Below, piece by piece: positions 35,399 through 45,386 of a stretch of 64,000 nt of DNA. This DNA is from Agapanthus africanus. Its lineage: Eukaryota > Streptophyta > Magnoliopsida > Asparagales > Amaryllidaceae. The first letter of the stretch is position 1. Each line of letters starts with the position of its first letter. Location of the stretch: the NCBI GenBank assembly GCA_030015575.1, contig CM057337.1:340824583-340888582 (forward strand), written 5' to 3'. The position numbers were made by a program, and so were the translations under genes. Below the pieces are notes generated by a model. The model was not told where the DNA came from, ran no database searches, and saw nothing but the letters and a program-made list of their open reading frames with translations.

Positions 35399-35869
35399 AT
35401 TATTATCTTAATTAAGGCATGAAATGGTCGCTACCTGGAGAGAGAGAAGAAAACACTTTAGCGTAAGCTCGTGCAAGATCAGATTGGTTATTATCTTATC
35501 TAATCAGGATGGCTCCTACTGTTTTTATCAAATCTTCCTTCAAACCCTAAAAGGAAAGACTAGCTGGGATTAATTACACCCTACAACTTCGTCGATCTTT
35601 CAGCCAGGCCAGTGTCGGTACTTTGAGGGAGGTCCCCCGTGCTTTCGCACGAACCTAATTACTGTAAACCTCATTTTCCCAGAGGCGTAACCTCGTTAAC
35701 ACCTTTCTAGACACCTACTTGATCGGCTAATTGCAATGTGTAAAACTCTCCCAGGAGTTACTCTTACTCGCAGTGGGTATCGGGATCCAACTATCTCATA
35801 GAAGGTATGCAATCTCATTGCAAATTTCAACACTTGAAATTCCCAATAATATTTTGCCCCTAGCGTGCT

Positions 35870-36085
35870 ATGACCTTGACGCATGCGAAACAACCCATAG
35901 TCCGCTAGTCAAGTTCAACCCGTACATTTCTTGATTGAATTAAACCCACCCGCACGACCCTTGATGCATGCCAAACAACGCCGTGCGAATACCCTAATCC
36001 AATCGCATCGTATGCTTACAGATAAGCACTAGTTAGCTACCGTACACTACGCCTTGACGCATGCCAAACAACCGCAGCACGAATA
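35870..36085 (-). promoter_or_regulatory. Three leader stem-loops of C, loop ATGC in all three
   Basis: On plus the loops read GCAT at 35881-35884, 35966-35969 and 36059-36062 (ATGC in sense). Flanks CTATGAC/CCCATAG, CACGACC/GCCGTG and CTACGC/CCGCAG remain copy-specific. The ATGC loop is self-complementary, so kissing pairs are possible in this element. Confidence 0.65.
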
Positions 36086-36220
36086 CTAACTAGTACTTAT
36101 CTGAAATGACGGAGGGCTACGACAGGTTTTTCTGAAAACCTATTGCGTAATGAACTTGATATCGTTGTAGAATCAAATGAAGATTTTAAAATGGAGTGAT
36201 TTTGAGGCTTTTCTAGTTTT

Positions 36221-36450
36221 GCTAAAGGGGTCACTCCCGGTGAAGGGATCGTCGGCCCTTTCCTCGTCGAATGAGGTGCGGGATATATCATATATATCAC
36301 TGTGCAAAGCAGAAACTATAGAAGCAATCAAAAACAAACCGAGTATGTAGCATCTGCCATTTATTGCTAAAGGAGTCACTCCCGGTGAAGGGATCTCGGT
36401 CCTTTCCTCATCGAATAAGGTGCAGGGTATATCATATATACCTCTATGCA
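36221..36450 (-). repeat. Duplicated leader module in C
   Basis: Copies at 36221-36306 and 36365-36450 each contain CACTCCCGGTGAAGGGATC and an inverted repeat: GATATATCATATATATC (36282-36298) in one and GGTATATCATATATACC (36426-36442) in the other, i.e. stem changes on both arms. Confidence 0.78.
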
Positions 36451-36805
36451 AAGCAAGAACTGTAGCTACCTGTTTTATTTAAAATTTGATTCTACAACAT
36501 CAATTGGTTTCTTTTATTTCATTAATCACATTAATGAAGTCCCATCATTTAAGTCACCTAAACATCACAGATAAATACGACGTACACTTATGCCATCCGC
36601 ATTCGCCTCGATGTCCCCTCATGCACCGTTAGGTTAGGTAACTAACGACAGAGCAGGGCAGGGCTAGTGCGGGTGCAAAACATAAGTAACGTCTATATAA
36701 TATATCATATATACTATATAAAGTATCTATCACAGAACATCACATGATCACATCACAGATATCGCAGCAAAAGAAACATATGAAACATTGGATATACTAG
36801 GACGT

Positions 36806-36839
36806 CCGTGTTTTCAATACGAGCCAGTATAAAACACGG
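36806..36839 (-). promoter_or_regulatory. Leader hairpin of C, primer-complementary loop
   Basis: The arms CCGTGTTTT (36806-36814) and AAAACACGG (36831-36839) have an inner ATAC/GTAT pair; the sense loop contains TGGCTCG, complementary to GAGCC of the primer site. Confidence 0.55.
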
Positions 36840-38057
36840 ATTCCACGGTCGTGATGAATAGCCAATCCCACACCCCTAGACCCCTACGAGAGCGGCAAGC
36901 AACCCTGCCAATTCTAGGGTTAGGAGACCCGGACTCGACTCCTCGAGTTGGTCTCCCACTGGACCCTAGAACCCGGTTACTTGTGCTCCCCTCCTTGGGT
37001 CTATCCTAGTGCAGAAAAGTAAATAATATACAAAGGGTGACAACTTCCGCAACCTGGAAGTGCCCCAATAAAAGAATATTACATACAAGTTTTTACATGA
37101 ATGAAAATGAAAAACACTCATCTCACATAAAAAACCCCGGCTATTCGAACACGACAATCCAATATAACATATCCAGCAACACACAACATCACATGTCATC
37201 AACGTAAGTAAATATGTGCATCCCAATTGTCGTTGACATATAGCAACGAAACCGGCGATATCATATATTACACTTACAGTCACAGAAAAGAAAGTGTAAA
37301 ACTACAACAATTGGAATCCGCAACCCTTTTAGACATCACATGCCTAATCAAATGAAATACTTAGACATCACATGCCTAACAGTTATAAACCACGCATTTT
37401 AGTCTCATTATCGAAAACTCTTTTCAATATCAAATGAAACTAAACCGCTAGATTTATAACACTCATTCAGTTATCTCATAACTGTTTGTGAATTCCAATT
37501 ATTGTATCCCATTCCGGACAAATAGAAAATATTAAACTTTCCGATCGAACATTCGAACACCCAAGTTTTCCCGAAACCGTCCAACGCATGAAATAGGTTC
37601 AAAAACATTCACTTTATGCCTCAGCACCAACGGTCCAGCCGTAGAAGGGTCAAGCCAACGCCTCACATGTGGCACGCCGTACTGCCCCAAACCCGAAGGT
37701 TTAAAGGGCAGTTCAAGACGGTCACATAATCGAGTTAAGGTTTGTTGTCTTCTAGAGGGACCATCGCATTACTTGCACTACTTAGAACGTCCTTAAACCA
37801 CACAAAAATCTAACACTTGGATATTTTCCGGCAGGGGAAAAGTTGGTATTTATATCCGGTCGAACTTTTTAACATATTCTAAAGTCATCCGGAAATACAC
37901 AAAGACGAAATTTGGAAATCAGATCGAAACATCGAAGCTCAAAAACACCCCAGAAAATTCAACTCTGGAATAAATATTAAAAATACCCATAAAACTCAGC
38001 TGCTGAAATGATGAATTACTGTGCAAAGGAGGAGGGCTGACGTCATCAGTAGGCCGT

Positions 38058-38094
38058 GGAACCGCCGCAGAAGCCATGCTTCTGCCGCGGTTCC
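38058..38094 (-). promoter_or_regulatory. GC-rich leader hairpin of C
   Basis: The 17-nt arms GGAACCGCCGCAGAAGC and GCTTCTGCCGCGGTTCC pair with one C-C mismatch around loop CAT, about 190 nt from the primer site. Confidence 0.7.
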
Positions 38095-38285
38095 GCCGCA
38101 CAATATACTGTTCATTGGAAACAATTTTCACCGTAATTCTTAAAATTCCCTGCTGAATTTTTTAAGCATTTTTAATCTTGAGAAAACCCAGTTTTTAGAA
38201 AAAGTCCAGAGAGCATGATGTGTTAGGGTTTCGATGTGTATTCGGGTTTCAAACGTCGTCTAGACTTCGCCTAAGGCTCTAGCTA

Positions 38286-38299
38286 GGCTCTGATACCAC
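38286..38299 (-). promoter_or_regulatory. Primer-binding site of C
   Basis: GGCTCTGATACCAC on plus is GTGGTATCAGAGCC in sense: a perfect initiator-Met-tRNA site next to the LTR. Confidence 0.92.
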
Positions 38300-40506
38300 T
38301 GTAGGATTCCTAGGCACTCTCAAGAGGTCTCACAAGGCATCAACCATGCCAATTTCAAATTTTACGGTGCCGAGAAACCCTAGACTAGATCGTCGACTAG
38401 AAATTTAGGCGATAAACGAAACTAGTTAACATCTTAACTAAAGGAGAGAGGCTACAACCTTTGTAGATCCGGTTCTCCACTTCCTTAGCTCCACGTAGGC
38501 GTCCTCTCGCTGTCCATCTCGAATCCCGAACTCAAACGTCGGCTTCATCGGAGAATTGGGCGGACTAGGTCGTCGGCTTCGTGCCGAAGATGATCTACGT
38601 CGAGGTTTCACAAGTTCAAGCTCCGACTTCACCAAGTTGTGAAACTTGTGAAGAAAACACCCAAAACAACTTGGCAAGAGGTAGAGGGTGAAGAAATAGG
38701 AGGTGGGTTCACTTTAGAATTGGATTTCTCACACTTTTGCTCAAGATGCCATTGTTGAAGAAAAGGTTTTTCTTGAAGAAGAAGAACGAGAAGAAGAAAG
38801 AATATGATAAGTTTCTTATTTAAAAAAGAAACCAATATGAATACTTATCATATACTAACCATGGTCAAGTGTAGAGATTAAACTAAGGTTAGTTAGAATG
38901 GTTAGGGTTAAGGATGAGATAAGGATGGTGGACTTTGTCAAAGCTTCAAGAAGTTTCAACATAGAAACAAAATAAGCCACCATTCTTAATAATATCCAAA
39001 ATGAATAAATAAATAAATAACTAAGTAAATAATCAAAACCCTAACCATTCATATAACCATGGTTCAATCTTTACACAAACCCAAGTGAGCAAGTATCATG
39101 ATACAAACAAGTGCACAAAAAATATATCACATATACAATGTGCATCAAGTGAGAAAATCCTTTTAAAATGAACCAATACTAGTTAATGCAAAGCAATATA
39201 TCAAATATATAATTATACATAAAATCATTAAATCAACACTTGATTTAACGATCCGGTCATATCACATATAACCGACTAGTATCCTATGTATCGGCTTATC
39301 GAATCAATCCTTGATTCGATATCTAGGTTATATCACATATAACCAATCGATACATTCATCGCGAGAATGAAATACGGTATCACATACACGCATTATTCTC
39401 GCTCCCGCACATATCTCATATGCGCTCCTATTTCGTTTCACTTGAGCCAGGAAACCTCTGTGTAGGACTCTAAAGACTCGTCAATACGCCGGTAGCAGAT
39501 GATGATCATATCAAACACCCACAAGCCGCAAGCGGTCTGCTAAACGTAACGGCCATCCAGGTATTGAACGATCAGAAGATCGACGAGCTAGCCTGCTCAC
39601 ACTCCTGTGAATCCAACCAGTAACACTTACCGTACAGTCCGGTCTGTTCGTCTGATATGTCGCATATCAAATCTAGGGGTGGTAAACATCAGACCCCAAT
39701 AACCGATAAGTCGTGCCGATGTGAGGCTCATAACGGGTTGAGAAACTACTGGTAACACTTACCAGCAAATCTCTGATCAGCCCTGGCCAGGGACTTCCCT
39801 GTTACGGCCAATCAAGCACAGCGCAACATCAACCCCCAATACCGGGAGAGACGAAACCCCTCCTATCGCTCATTGCCTCCATGTGACTCGGGACTGTACC
39901 CAAAGACCACCGTTTTGCACGCCCTCATGGACGTGGTAAGGTGGATATCAAAGCACAGTGGGAATCACACAAGACTCTATGACGATCTCGGGTCTACAGA
40001 CTAACCTGTACAAGTGTCACCTGAGAACTGCCATCTGACGTGAGGTATAATACCAACTGGGAGTTCTCGGCGAGTCCGTCCAGTGTACCCAGTCTCCACT
40101 GATCACCCGTATACCATCTCTGATGTCAAACACCAATGGATATGGGATCATCCATTGCCCATCTCATGGGTCGAGAAGCGTATACGCTAGTCTACACTGG
40201 TATATCGATGCCCTGTCTCGATACACCCATGACTAGGGACCTTGAAGGATGTACTTATGGACTACCATGTCCCCACTAGTATGATCTGCATCATAGTCCA
40301 GGTAGTCAAGTACACATCCTAAGGGCTTTATCAACATGTAACTATAAGACAGTTTAAAGAGACAAGTGTACATGTTAAGATAAAGAGTAACCAGATAGCA
40401 TATTATCATATCGAGCAAGAAAGTCATCTCTATATATGTCCAAGCATCCAATATAATATACATCATCTGTACAATACTGGCCTCTAGGGCATACATACAA
40501 CTAACA
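38300..40506 (-). repeat. 5' LTR of element C (2,207 bp)
   Basis: TGTAGGATTCCTAGGCACTC to CATACAACTAACA on plus, pair of 29934-32140, followed by TSD TCTTC and B's gag. Confidence 0.94.
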
Positions 40507-41296
40507 TCTTCCAGTGCCCTTTCCTGTGACAATAGAAGCACTCATCCTGGCCAACTACCGGTACCGCAAACTTTTTCTTTCCCTTCCCTCCCACCTTACT
40601 AACACCTCCTCTAGGTTTGGTGACGGCCTTCTTCTTCCTTCCTTTGGCCCTTGCCTTGGACCCGGAAGAAGATGCACCGCCAACAAACATAGCGGGTGTT
40701 TCCCTTGTCTTCTGCAAGGTGCCCTCTGCACTCCTTAACATGTTCAGGAGTTCCGGAAGTTCAACTTCTTTTCTTTGAATGTTGAAGTTCAGGATAAACT
40801 GGGCGTAGGTGGAAGGAAGGGACTGGAGAATAAGGTCTGTATAGAGCTCATTATCCAAAGTCGTCCCAAGGTCTGCGAGCTCTTCAATATAGCCGATCAT
40901 CTTTAGGACATGTTCTCCTACTGATGACCCGACAGCCAACCTCGCTCGAAACAAGTTCTTAGAGGTCTCGTATCTTGCTATACGAGATTGCTCTCCATAA
41001 AGTTCCTTTGTATGGAGAAATATGCCATCTAGGTCCATATCCTCGTGCCTTCTCTGATGTTCATTGTTCATCGAGGCAAGCATGATGCACTTGGCTTTCG
41101 CGCAATCTAAATCCCAGGTTTTGCGGATTTCCTTATCCACATTGCTGGATTTGGGACCAGGGACAGCAGGTGCCGTAGCGGTGAGGACGTACCCCAATTT
41201 GTCATAGGTCAAAGCCATTTTGACATTCCGCAGCCAATCTTTATAGTTTGGCCTTGTCAGTATATTTTTCTCTAAAAGTAACTTAAGTCCAGTCAT
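40507..41296 (-). pseudogene. B gag (nucleocapsid), interrupted in its zinc knuckle by C
   Basis: Copia Gag forms the virus-like particle and binds genomic RNA. The chosen start is the ATG at 41294-41296 (MTGLKLLLEKN); an upstream in-frame ATG at 41344 would translate the CT-rich acceptor-like tract and is unlikely. Motifs: NYKDWLRNVKMAL, SMNNEHQ, LYGEQSRIARYETSKNLF, VLKMIGYIEELADLG, TDLILQSLPSTYAQFILNF, MLRSAEGTL, a basic stretch with KARAKGRKKKA, then the CCHC knuckle beginning CFYCHRKGHW. Element C inserted three codons after the zinc-binding His; the last Cys codon is just past C at 29921-29923 in the same phase. This is the only recognisable gag in the window, with no internal stop. Confidence 0.9.
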
Positions 41297-41799
41297 TTTC
41301 AGGGTCGCTGCAATTAGGAGAGAGAGAAGAAAACTCTTTAGCATGATCCTCTTGCAAGTTTAGAGTGGTTTTTAGTTTATCTAAACTGGATGGCTCCCAC
41401 TGTTTCTCGAATCCTTCCTCAAACCATAAAAGAAGAATTAGCCAGGACTATTCTCACTGTACAATTCTTGCTTAACCGTTCAGCCAGGCTAGTGTCGATA
41501 CTTCGAGGGAGGTTTTCCAACGCTTTCGCGAAGTTCCTTAATTAAATAACCTCTTTTCTCTGGGGGCGTAACCCCGCTGACACCTTTCTTGACACCTACT
41601 TGGTTTATAGCATTGATCGTTATGTGACGAATATCCTGATAAGTAGCATATACTCACAGTAGGATCGGGATCCAACTATCATCGTATGATAATGTTGAAG
41701 GAATGCTACCAACATTCATCAAACTCCAAATGGTATGCAGCTCTTTGCGAATTTCAGTTTCTTTAGAAATTCCCGATATTTGTTTTTGCCCCATGCTCT

Positions 41800-42005
41800 T
41801 ATGACCTTGGCTTTGGTCAAAATGTCATAAGTCACATGTCAAGTTCTACCCGTCATTATCTTGTCAATTTGAACCCATCCGTATATACCCCTGACTTTGG
41901 TCAAATGATAATACGACTGTCCCAAACCAACTCATCTATCTTATGCAACAAATGAAAACCCAGCAGCTACCAAACACTATGCCTTGACTTTGGCCAAAAT
42001 GCATA
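41800..42005 (-). promoter_or_regulatory. Three leader stem-loops of B, loop CAAA in all three
   Basis: On plus the loops read TTTG at 41812-41815, 41896-41899 and 41989-41992 (CAAA in sense). Stem halves vary (GGC/GTC, GAC/GTC, GAC/GCC), yet the loop is the same in all three. The third has CTATGC/GCATAG outer arms. Confidence 0.65.
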
Positions 42006-42488
42006 GCTTGAATACTACTGAATACCCAAATGAAATGACGGAGGGCTACGAATGGTTTTGGAGAAACCGTGAACGTAGTGAACTTGATATAACCGAAGGA
42101 ACCTGATAGCTTTTAAAAGGAGTGGTTAAAGCTCCGCATTTAAAAATATCTGTTTTTAAAATTAACCGAGTGGTTTCTTTTAAATTGTTCCAACGATTAA
42201 ACTTTTTGGTTTATTTTCTTTGCATTATAAATAATGCGTCCCATCATTAACCTATCATTGCAGAAAACAACGAAAATACAACGTCCTCTTATGCCATCCG
42301 CATTCGCCACGGGGTCCCGTCATCACTCATTAGGTTACTTAACTAACGACAGAGCGGGGGCTGGGCTAGCGTGGGTGTAAAACATAAGTGATGTCTAAAT
42401 AGCTATCATATATAGATATTGTACATTCGTCAGACGCAATAATAGGCATTCCAGATCATAGATGAACTTTATTGGATTTGCAAGCAAT

Positions 42489-42521
42489 CCGTGTTTGTTT
42501 TGAGCCTGCAACAAAAGACGG
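42489..42521 (-). promoter_or_regulatory. Leader hairpin of B, primer-complementary loop
   Basis: Imperfect arms CCGTGTTTGTTT and ACAAAAGACGG surround GAGCCTGC; in sense the loop has AGGCTC, complementary to GAGCCT at B's primer site. Confidence 0.5.
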
Positions 42522-43032
42522 ATTACACAGTTGTGATGAATAGCCATTACCCCACCCAAGACCCCAACGGGTACGGCAAACTACCCACCCGGCAGTTTGT
42601 GCACCCCACCTTGGGTCTGTCCTAGGAGCAAAAACAGTAAAATGAAATAATACAACGGTGGCTACAACCGCAACCTGGATATGCCCCGCAAAATAATATT
42701 ACAACAAATTACATTTACATCAAATGAATTAAATAATAACCCATCACAAAACCCCGGCTATACATCACAACAGTCCAACACAGTTCATATACACAAACAG
42801 ATAAAATCCATTACAGAAATGTGCAACCCCCTGCCAACCGACATACTAGCAGTGAGGGGAGGTTTACGAACACATTATACAAACACAGATATAATCCAAC
42901 AAGCAAATACTGTATAATTTCGATCGATTAAACACTTTTAATTTTGCTCCAATACTTCTCTGTAAATCTGAAACCTGAGCAAAAATAAAAAATTCCAGAA
43001 AATACTAAATATCACAGAGAAGCAACACAGCA

Positions 43033-43133
43033 AAATTGGGTTCCTGAATCGCCAACTCGGCGGCGGAATCGCGGCGGATCGGTGGGATCCGCCGCGGTAC
43101 CGCGGCGCTTTAGGCGATTCAGGGGCCCAATTT
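43033..43133 (-). promoter_or_regulatory. Long GC-rich leader hairpin of B
   Basis: The 21-nt arms at 43033-43053 and 43113-43133 pair with two mismatches (core CCTGAATCGCC / GGCGATTCAGG). Inside is a second perfect stem, GCGGCGGATC / GATCCGCCGC. It lies about 170 nt from the primer site. Confidence 0.75.
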
Positions 43134-43300
43134 TCTTGGGTGTTCTTCTACTGTCTTTTCCAGCTTTCTGAACATCCCTGAAAAATTTTTGGACTTCATT
43201 TAAAAATCGACAGAAACTTGTGATTTCGGGATTTTCCGGTTTCGTTTTTTCCGTTCGAAATTTATACAAATTTGCAACTAAGTTATTTATTGTTTAGCGA

Positions 43301-43314
43301 GGCTCTGATACCAC
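43301..43314 (-). promoter_or_regulatory. Primer-binding site of B
   Basis: GGCTCTGATACCAC on plus, perfect complement of the initiator-Met-tRNA 3' end, directly at the LTR. Confidence 0.92.
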
Positions 43315-45208
43315 TGTAAGTCGATGTACAACACCCCACGACTTGCGGGGAGGAGGAAAAATGAAAAACGATCTTGTTCTTTGCATCAACATCGACTAAC
43401 CGCATGAATCGAAGCTAAACGATAACTAACAAGAAACATAGAAGTTCTATACTACTATGTTTAGGGATTATACCTAACAAATCGTGTCCTTCGTCTTTGC
43501 GAACTCCACCTCCTCCTCGGCCTTCTCGAAGTAGTAGACGATCTACCCGAGAGCTTTACTCCAAGCTTAGCCTCTAAACTTGAGGCAACTAACTTTCTTT
43601 AAGTGCTAATCAAAGAAGCTAGGTGATATAGAGTGAGGGTTATGGTTTAATTAGTCTAACTAATCCTTGTACTCAACACATAAAAGGGGAGGATTAGGGT
43701 TTGAAGAGGGAGAGCTTGAGGAGAGAGAAGATGAACATAATAATGAAGTGAGAATAATGAGTTATGATAATATATATCAAGCATTTCTTTTTATCAAGAA
43801 AAGAAAATAAATCAATTTAACAACCATGCTTGATAATATCTAGAGATGATTCATCTCCATGAGTCATTAAGCATTTATGATGCATTAATGACATGGATGA
43901 ATCATCCATATGACTCACTAATCACATTCATTGTATATGCCACCTAAACCTCCTTAGTCACCACCTTCTAGAAGCTTCTCGCGCAATTACGAGAACGCCC
44001 CTCCTTTCCGCAAAAATATGGAAAATCTTTAGACTGTATAAATCCAATAACCGGATACCAGTAACTGGCTTAAACCAAAGCCGACTGGTAAAAACTGTCC
44101 GAAAGTCGTACGTGCGTAAACACACGTATGCGTCCGGACCCTTGTCGTAAAACCATACGACCTCTATATCGTTTCGCCTTGAGTAGGGAAACTCTCTGTA
44201 TGGGACTCTAGAGACTCGACTACTACGCTGGCAGTGGGTTTAACCATAGACCGCAAGCGGCACTAGCTGTACGTAACGGTCCCCAGGTAGATTTCGATAA
44301 GAAGGCCGATGAGGAAACCCATCCGAACTCCTACTGAGTCTGATGTGACAATCTCCGTACAGTCCGGTCCGTTCGTCTAAGACTATCGCATATCGGGCCT
44401 AGGGGGCGGTAAGCGTCAGTCCCCTAATAGCGGTATAAGTCGTGTCGGAGGGAAGCCTATTACACCCTGAGAAACTACTGGAACCTACCAGCAAATCTCG
44501 CTTGCCCTAGCTAGGGACTTTGCGTAATGGCTCTCTGACACAGCGCGATATCAACCCCCAATACCGGGAGAGACGAATCCTGTCTAACCGCCACTGCCTC
44601 GAAGTGCTCGGGACTGCACCCAACTGCTACCTGTTTGCACGACTCCTTTGAGCCGTGGTAGGGTAGCAATCTAATAACAGTGGGACACACTTGAGGCGAA
44701 GTAGCAGTGTCAAGTCTGCGGACTATGCTGTACTCATGTCACCTGGGAACTGTTCACTGACGACTGGTATAAAACCATCCAACAGTTTCCTGTAAGTCCT
44801 GTCCGGTGTACCCGTAACCCAACGAGCATCTGCATACTATCTCCAGTACGACGTACTGACGGCTGTGGGACAGATCATCTCCCCAACTGGGATGAAAAGC
44901 GTACACACTAGTCTACTCCGGATTATCGATGCCCTGTCTCGATAATCCTATGACTAGGGACCTGACTAAGGATGTGCTTGTAGACTACCCAGCCCCCACT
45001 AGTGTGACTGCCATCACAACGCCGGTAGTCAAGCAAGATCCTAAGAGCTCTATCAATACGTATACTCACATATTAAGATAGAAAAACCAAGTAGCATACT
45101 ACCATGTTTAGCAAGACTGTTATATACATGTGAATATCCCAAGCTTCCATTAAGTAATATACAAACTAGTATGATACAATAATGGCCCTTAGGGCATATA
45201 CACTAACA
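43315..45208 (-). repeat. 5' LTR of element B (1,894 bp)
   Basis: TGTAAGTCGATGTACAACAC to CATATACACTAACA on plus, pair of 24869-26762, followed by TSD AAGAG (45209-45213). Confidence 0.93.
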
Positions 45209-45213
45209 AAGAG

Positions 45214-45386
45214 AGACATAGAAAGAAACATCACGGCGGATCCACTTATTGAGGATATTTCTCGAACACAATAGTTTTACAAACGAGCTTTGTGAAACTG
45301 ATTAGTAGAGGAGTTGGGTGTTCGGTATCACATGAGCTGTGAGTATGCGACATCACAATAATTAGCCTTAAGTGCAAATGGGAGAT
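45214..45386 (+). pseudogene. G RNase H end and polypurine tract
   Basis: CACGGCGGATCCACTTATTG parallels the A segment encoding NTADPLTKA. A decayed C-terminus and AGTGCAAATGGGAGAT (polypurine tract, 45371-45386) follow. This joins the G fragment that stops at 24863, confirming that B inserted into G's RNase H. Confidence 0.75.

Larger units (their letters stand above)
35399..38285 (-). other. Leader of element C (~2.9 kb)
   Basis: This is non-coding sequence between primer site and pol. In sense order it has a GC-rich hairpin (38058-38094), a primer-complementary hairpin (36806-36839), the duplicated module (36221-36450), three stem-loops with loop ATGC (35870-36085), and a CT-rich acceptor-like tract near 35436-35453. 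No gag-like frame was found on the coding strand; ORFs of 60-105 codons are not conserved with F. Confidence 0.75.
41297..43300 (-). other. Leader of element B (~2.0 kb)
   Basis: This is non-coding sequence between primer site and gag. It includes a long GC-rich hairpin (43033-43133), a primer-complementary imperfect hairpin (42489-42521), three stem-loops (41800-42005) and an acceptor-like tract CTCTCCTAATTGCAG in sense ending near 41310. The duplicated ~90-bp module of A, C, F and G was not found here. Confidence 0.75.

Noticed and set aside
41297..41344. Upstream ATG extending B gag by 16 codons
   Set aside because: The extension would translate the CT-rich splice-acceptor-like tract and is absent from related elements; the ATG at 41294-41296 fits better.
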